This document shows positions 40,713 through 44,846 of a DNA stretch of 44,846 nucleotides, piece by piece. Origin of the DNA: Flavivirga aquimarina (lineage in GTDB: Bacteria; Bacteroidota; Bacteroidia; Flavobacteriales; Flavobacteriaceae); contig NZ_JAUOEK010000128.1 of assembly GCF_030540835.1 (NCBI RefSeq), positions 1 through 44,846 on the forward strand, in the 5' to 3' direction. The translations under genes and the position numbers were made by a program. The notes beneath the pieces were generated by a model. That model ran no database searches and was not told the DNA's origin. It worked only from the letters and a program-made list of their open reading frames with translations. Position 1 is the first letter of the stretch; every line of letters starts with the position of its first letter.

Positions 40713-41093
40713 TTATTGCATGTTTTTTGCTTCTATACTTAAAGTAGCGTGAGGTACTAACTTTAAGCGTTCTTTATTTATTAGCTTTTTTGTTACACGG
40801 CAAATACCGTATGTTTTATTTTCTATTCTTATTAACGCATTTTTAAGATCGCGAATAAATTTCTCTTGTCTAATTGCCAATTGCGAATTAGATTCCTTAC
40901 TCATTACAGCACTTCCTTCGTCAAAAGCTTTAAACGTAGGTGACGTATCTTCAGTCCCATTATTATGGTCGTTCATATAGGCACTTTTTATAAGCTCTAA
41001 ATCGTGTTGCGCTTTATCTATTTTCTCTGTAATTAATTCTTTAAACTCTGCTAAATCTTTATCAGAATATCTCACGTTTGCATCTGTACTCAT
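40713..41093 (-). CDS. DksA/TraR-family protein with degenerate zinc finger
   Basis: This is a 126-residue protein starting from the ATG at 41093 (MSTDANVRYSD); a TTG start at 41102 would overlap ileS and is less likely. Residues 8-65 are a coiled-coil (LAEFKELITEKIDKAQHDLELIKSA). The C-terminal segment YGICRVTKKLINKERLKLVPHATLSI aligns with the DksA zinc finger, but only the first of the four usual cysteines remains (RVTKK, KERL and VPH replace the others). DksA proteins bind the RNA polymerase secondary channel and, with ppGpp, alter initiation. Cys-less DksA forms are known in other bacteria. The gene is 6 bp after ileS. Confidence 0.9.
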   Translation of the reverse strand: MSTDANVRYSDKDLAEFKELITEKIDKAQHDLELIKSAYMNDHNNGTEDTSPTFKAFDEGSAVMSKESNSQLAIRQEKFIRDLKNALIRIENKTYGICRVTKKLINKERLKLVPHATLSIEAKNMQ

Positions 41094-41098
41094 AATTT

Positions 41099-44000
41099 TC
41101 AATGTTTTTGTATAAACAATTTAGTATTTACATCATCAAAAGCAATCTCAATACCGTTGTCTAATTTATCAATAATTTCAAGTTCATTAGTTAAAGTTTC
41201 TGTTTTTATATACGACATGTTTGCATTTACAGCATGTATAACATGATCATCTTTTTGAAGTGTTACATCAATTCTATCTGTTACTTCAAAGCCTGAATCT
41301 TTACGTAAATTTTGTATACGATTAATAAGTTCTCTCGCAATACCTTCTCTTCGTAAATCATCAGATATTGTAACATCGAGAGCTACTGTTAACGATCCTT
41401 CATTTGCAACCAACCAACCTTCAATATCTTGAGATGTAATATCTACATCTTCAAGCTCTAAAGTAATATTTTTTCCATTAATTTCAACATCTAAAACACC
41501 ATTTTGTTCAATTTTTTTAATATCATCAGAATTAAATGCTTTAATGGCATTGGCAATTGATTTCATTTCTTTACCAAAACGAGGCCCAAGCACTTTAAAG
41601 TTGGGCTTTATTTGTTTTACTAAAATATCTGAAGCTTCTTCTAAAAGTTCGATACTTTTAACATTAACTTCATGTTTTATTAACTCTGAAACAGCCAATA
41701 TTTCTTCTTTCTGTTGATCATTATCAACTGGAATCATTATTTTTTGAAGTGGCTGACGCACTTTTATTTTCTCCTTAGCTCTTAACGATAAAACTAATGA
41801 TGATATTGTTTGAGCGCTTTCCATTTTTCGTTCTAAACTTTTATCAACAAAGGCTTCATTATAAACTGGGAAGTTCGCTAAATGCACACTCTCAAATGAT
41901 TCTTTTTGGGTCACTGAATTTAAATCTAAATACAATTTATCCATAAAAAATGGTGCAATTGGAGCTCCTAGTTTAGCAATTGTTATCATACACGTATAAA
42001 GCGTTTGGTATGCCGAAATTTTATCTTGTTCATAATCGCCTTTCCAAAAACGTCTTCTACTTAAACGAACAAACCAGTTACTTACATAATCTTGCGTAAA
42101 ATCTGAAATAGCACGTGCTGCTTTTGTAGGCTCGTAATCGGCATAAAAAGCATCTACTTTCTTTATTAATGTATGCAATTCGGATAAAATCCAACGATCT
42201 ATTTCTGGTCGTTCTTTTATAGCTATATCTGCTTCTGAGTAACTAAAGTTATCTAAATTGGTATATAGAGTAAAGAAAGAATAGGTATTATATAGCGTTC
42301 CAAAGAACTTACGTTTTACTTCTTCAACACCTTCTAAATCGAATTTTAAATTGTCCCAGGGGTTTGCATTGCTAATCATGTACCAACGTGTCGCATCGGC
42401 ACCATAGTTCCCTAAGGTTTCAAAAGGATCGACGGCATTTCCTAAACGTTTCGACATTTTCTGTCCGTTTTTATCTAATACCAATCCATTAGATACTACA
42501 TTTTTATAGGCTACTGAATCAAAAACCATGGTTCCAATAGCATGTAACGTATAGAACCACCCTCTTGTTTGATCGACGCCTTCGGCTATAAAATCTGCTG
42601 GAAAAGTTGTTCCTTTATCAATTAAATCGGCATTTTCAAATGGATAGTGCCATTGTGCATAAGGCATAGAACCGGAATCAAACCACACGTCTATTAAATC
42701 GCTTTCGCGGAACATTTTTTGACCTGATGGTGATACTAATACAATGTCATCTACAATGTTTTTATGTAAATCTATCTTGGCGTAGTTTTCTTCAGAGTTA
42801 TTTCCAATTTCAAAATCTTCAAAAATAGCTGACTGTAAAACACCAGCTGAAACGGCTTTACTCATTTCAGATTTTAATTCTTCTACAGACCCAATGCAGA
42901 TTTCTTCTTTACCATCTTCCGTTCTCCATATTGGCAATGGAATTCCCCAATAGCGTGATCGTGATAAATTCCAATCGTTAGCATTTGCTAACCAGTTTCC
43001 AAATCGTCCTTCTCCAGTACTTTTTGGTTTCCAGTTAATAGAATTGTTAAGTTCGTGCATACGATCCTTAACATCGGTCACTTTAATAAACCATGAATCT
43101 AACGGGTAGTAAAGAATCGGCTTATCTGTTCTCCAGCAATTGGGATAGCTGTGCTTATATTTTTCTACCTTAAAGGCTTTGTTTTCTTCTTTTAATTTGA
43201 TAGCAATCTCTACATCTACAGAACGCTCTGGTGCTTCGCCATCATTATAGTATTCATTCTTAACATACTTACCAGCATATTCTCCCATTTCTGGTCTAAA
43301 ACGTCCTTGTAAATCGACAAGCGGTACTAGGTTACCATATTCATCTTTTACAAGCATAGGAGGCACTTCTGGGGTTGCTTGTTTTGCTACCAAGGCATCG
43401 TCTGCTCCAAAAGTAGGTGCAGTATGTACAATTCCTGTTCCGTCTTCTGTTGTTACGAAATCTCCAGAAATGATTCTAAAAGCATTTTCTGGATTATCAT
43501 TTGGCAATGTATAAGGTAATAATTGCTCGTAAGTAATCCCTACTAAGTCTTTACCAACAAATTCTTTTACAACGTAAAAAGGAATTTTTCCTGCCTTGCC
43601 GGCAGGCAGGTTATCTCCCGATTTATAATTTAATAACTCTGATTTATCTTCTACTTGATTGAATTTTTCAGAAAACTGATAGTTAACTAATTTCTTAGCT
43701 AAAACAACATTGATGGGTTCGAACGTATATTGATTATAGGTTTCTACTAATACATAATCAATTTTTGGTCCAACGGTTAATGCCGTATTACTTGGTAATG
43801 TCCATGGTGTGGTTGTCCAAGCCATAAAATAAATATCACCTTCGTTTTGTAAAAAGTCTGGTAACGAATCTGGATTTGCTTTAAATTGAGCAACTACTGT
43901 AGTATCGGTTACATCTTGATACGTTCCTGGTTGGTTTAATTCATGTGAGCTTAAACCTGTTCCTGCTTTTGGTGAATATGGTTGTATGGTATACCCTTTG

Positions 44001-44524
44001 TAAAGCAAGGTTTTATTATAAATTTGCTTTAGCAACCACCAAACACTTTCCATGTATTTAGGATCGTAGGTAATATACGGGTCATCCATGTCTACCCAAT
44101 ACCCCATTTTTTGCGTTAGGTCATTCCATACATCTGTATAACGCATCACAGCTTTACGACAAGCCGCATTATAATCTTCTACCGAAATAGTTTTACCTAT
44201 ATCTTCTTTGGTAATTCCTAATTCTTTTTCAACACCTAATTCGATAGGCAGTCCGTGTGTATCCCAACCTGCTTTACGCTTTACTTGATATCCCTTCATA
44301 GTTTTGTAACGTGGGAAAATATCTTTAATAGCACGTGCTAAAACATGGTGTACTCCGGGAAGACCATTTGCTGATGGTGGCCCTTCATAAAACACATACG
44401 GCTTACTGCCTTCTCTGGTAGAAACACTTTTTTCAAAGATGTTATTTTCTTGCCAATATCGTAGTATCTCGTTTGCTACATTTGGTAAGTCAAGTCCTTT
44501 ATATTCAGGAAATTTAGTGCTCAT
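41099..44524 (-). CDS. ileS: Isoleucyl-tRNA synthetase, eukaryote-like type 2
   Basis: IleRS charges tRNA-Ile and edits valine errors. It has 1141 residues, in the range of the longer type 2 enzymes. The HIGH-equivalent reads GVHH at 57-60 (NGLPGVHHVLARAIKD), not HxGH. The CP1 editing domain has TTTPWTLPSNTAL (237-249) and GTGIVHTAPTFGADDALV (about 360-377). The KMSKS equivalent is KMSKR at 689-693. Residues 305-312 (NLPAGKAG) are encoded by a GC-rich palindrome that looks inserted in frame. The anticodon-binding and extended C-terminal region (about 740-1141) are present without a zinc motif. It is first of ileS-dksA-like-lspA. Confidence 0.95.
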   Translation of the reverse strand: MSTKFPEYKGLDLPNVANEILRYWQENNIFEKSVSTREGSKPYVFYEGPPSANGLPGVHHVLARAIKDIFPRYKTMKGYQVKRKAGWDTHGLPIELGVEKELGITKEDIGKTISVEDYNAACRKAVMRYTDVWNDLTQKMGYWVDMDDPYITYDPKYMESVWWLLKQIYNKTLLYKGYTIQPYSPKAGTGLSSHELNQPGTYQDVTDTTVVAQFKANPDSLPDFLQNEGDIYFMAWTTTPWTLPSNTALTVGPKIDYVLVETYNQYTFEPINVVLAKKLVNYQFSEKFNQVEDKSELLNYKSGDNLPAGKAGKIPFYVVKEFVGKDLVGITYEQLLPYTLPNDNPENAFRIISGDFVTTEDGTGIVHTAPTFGADDALVAKQATPEVPPMLVKDEYGNLVPLVDLQGRFRPEMGEYAGKYVKNEYYNDGEAPERSVDVEIAIKLKEENKAFKVEKYKHSYPNCWRTDKPILYYPLDSWFIKVTDVKDRMHELNNSINWKPKSTGEGRFGNWLANANDWNLSRSRYWGIPLPIWRTEDGKEEICIGSVEELKSEMSKAVSAGVLQSAIFEDFEIGNNSEENYAKIDLHKNIVDDIVLVSPSGQKMFRESDLIDVWFDSGSMPYAQWHYPFENADLIDKGTTFPADFIAEGVDQTRGWFYTLHAIGTMVFDSVAYKNVVSNGLVLDKNGQKMSKRLGNAVDPFETLGNYGADATRWYMISNANPWDNLKFDLEGVEEVKRKFFGTLYNTYSFFTLYTNLDNFSYSEADIAIKERPEIDRWILSELHTLIKKVDAFYADYEPTKAARAISDFTQDYVSNWFVRLSRRRFWKGDYEQDKISAYQTLYTCMITIAKLGAPIAPFFMDKLYLDLNSVTQKESFESVHLANFPVYNEAFVDKSLERKMESAQTISSLVLSLRAKEKIKVRQPLQKIMIPVDNDQQKEEILAVSELIKHEVNVKSIELLEEASDILVKQIKPNFKVLGPRFGKEMKSIANAIKAFNSDDIKKIEQNGVLDVEINGKNITLELEDVDITSQDIEGWLVANEGSLTVALDVTISDDLRREGIARELINRIQNLRKDSGFEVTDRIDVTLQKDDHVIHAVNANMSYIKTETLTNELEIIDKLDNGIEIAFDDVNTKLFIQKH
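43590..43610 (-). repeat. In-frame GC-rich palindrome inside ileS
   Basis: The 21 bases read, on the coding strand, as a 7-bp stem (CCTGCCT/AGGCAGG) with TGCCGGC in the loop and encode N-L-P-A-G-K-A-G. GC is 16 of 21 in a gene that is otherwise AT-rich. CCTGCCGGCAGGCAGG-type repeats are dispersed in some Bacteroidota genomes; membership of such a family is inference. It lies between the two editing-domain motifs. Confidence 0.65.
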
Positions 44525-44846
44525 TTACTATACATTCTTATAAGGATGCGAATTTAAAGAATTTTCAGCAAAAACAGAGAGTTAATTCAAAGAGAAATCG
44601 TCGATTTTATAAAGTATTTACCTATAATTAAAAAATCTAAAATATTAATAATGGTTACCTATAATTCTTCACACATCTTAACAAATCTTTTTTGTATTGA
44701 CTTATTTTAACGTGAATCTTGCTTAAGAGTTCAGAAGTCACTTCGAGTGAAATTCTGGAAGAATTTTGTATCGAGAAGCTTTTTTAGTCGAAAATTTATT
44801 GGTTTTCGATACGATTTTTTGCAAGAATCACTCAAACTGACATAAA
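44525..44846. other. Right flank upstream of ileS, with a dispersed palindromic repeat at the end
   Basis: No gene is evident. The ileS promoter should lie in the first 100-150 bases but no full TAnnTTTG box is visible on the minus strand. The last 105 bp (44737-44841) form an imperfect long inverted repeat described separately. The sequence runs to the window end, so more of that element may lie outside. Confidence 0.5.
44737..44841. repeat. Imperfect inverted-repeat element at the window end
   Basis: Outer arms GTCACTTCGAGTGA (44737-44750) and TCACTCAAACTGAC (44828-44841) are complementary at 12 of 14 positions. Inner arms GTATCGAGAA (44768-44777) and TTTTCGATAC (44803-44812) are complementary at 9 of 10. 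The layout fits the GTCAGTTCGAGTG / TCGAGAAC / GTTCTCGATAC type palindromic repeats that are dispersed between genes in flavobacteria. Copy number in this genome cannot be seen. Confidence 0.7.

Noticed and set aside
1-44846. tRNA, rRNA or riboswitch genes
   Set aside because: I looked at the intergenic regions and saw no cloverleaf, 16S/23S segment or known aptamer pattern; a covariance-model scan would be decisive.

Overview
This AT-rich window is chromosomal DNA from a member of the Bacteroidota, most likely a marine-type Flavobacteriaceae. The evidence is a Por/T9SS type A sorting domain, two SusC-like TonB-dependent receptors with CarboxypepD_reg N-termini, flavobacterial families such as DUF4271 and DUF4296, an IleRS of the long eukaryote-like type, several TAnnTTTG promoter boxes, few recognisable Shine-Dalgarno sites, and GC-rich palindromic dispersed repeats. 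I see no rRNA, tRNA, CRISPR array, prophage or intact insertion sequence.

Layout. 1-361 is a gene-free left flank with small repeats. 362-5347 holds a small orphan gene, a trmB-lysE-ATL operon (minus), a MurG-like glycosyltransferase (plus) and a PhoB/PhoR-like two-component pair (minus). 5551-8425 (plus) encodes a secreted protein that is almost only a T9SS sorting domain, a LuxE-like acyl-protein synthetase and a lipoprotein. 8487-13647 carries tyrS, an SDR epimerase and a dpm-like/pyrC-like/DUF4296 operon. 13770-19967 carries DUF4271-hemD, pckA, DUF423, a saccharopine dehydrogenase, an Lrp/AsnC regulator with a likely operator, and a small membrane protein.

20085-25702 is a tandem pair of paralogous TonB-dependent receptors without SusD partners. 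25871-30483 is an apparent operon: DUF3108, tryptophan 2,3-dioxygenase, M23 peptidase, pgi. 30692-33104 is the tyrosine catabolic pair homogentisate 1,2-dioxygenase and 4-hydroxyphenylpyruvate dioxygenase, with a 25-bp inverted-repeat element between them. 33383-37407 is uvrC with a patatin/outer-membrane-barrel fusion. 37494-39922 is a tight plus-strand operon of a RimK-type glutamate ligase, an AstE/aspartoacylase-type hydrolase and 5-formyl-THF cyclo-ligase. 40010-44524 is ileS, a DksA-like protein and lspA (minus). The right flank ends in a dispersed palindromic repeat.

Most genes are housekeeping or central metabolism. The most notable points are: an in-frame GC-rich palindrome inside the IleRS editing domain; a GxHH instead of HxGH signature in the same IleRS; the rimK-AstE-folate operon, which suggests reversible glutamylation; a cargo-less T9SS sorting-domain protein; and metal-site substitutions in the dihydroorotase, M23 peptidase and DksA-like proteins. 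I found no clear, complete new defence or mobile system.
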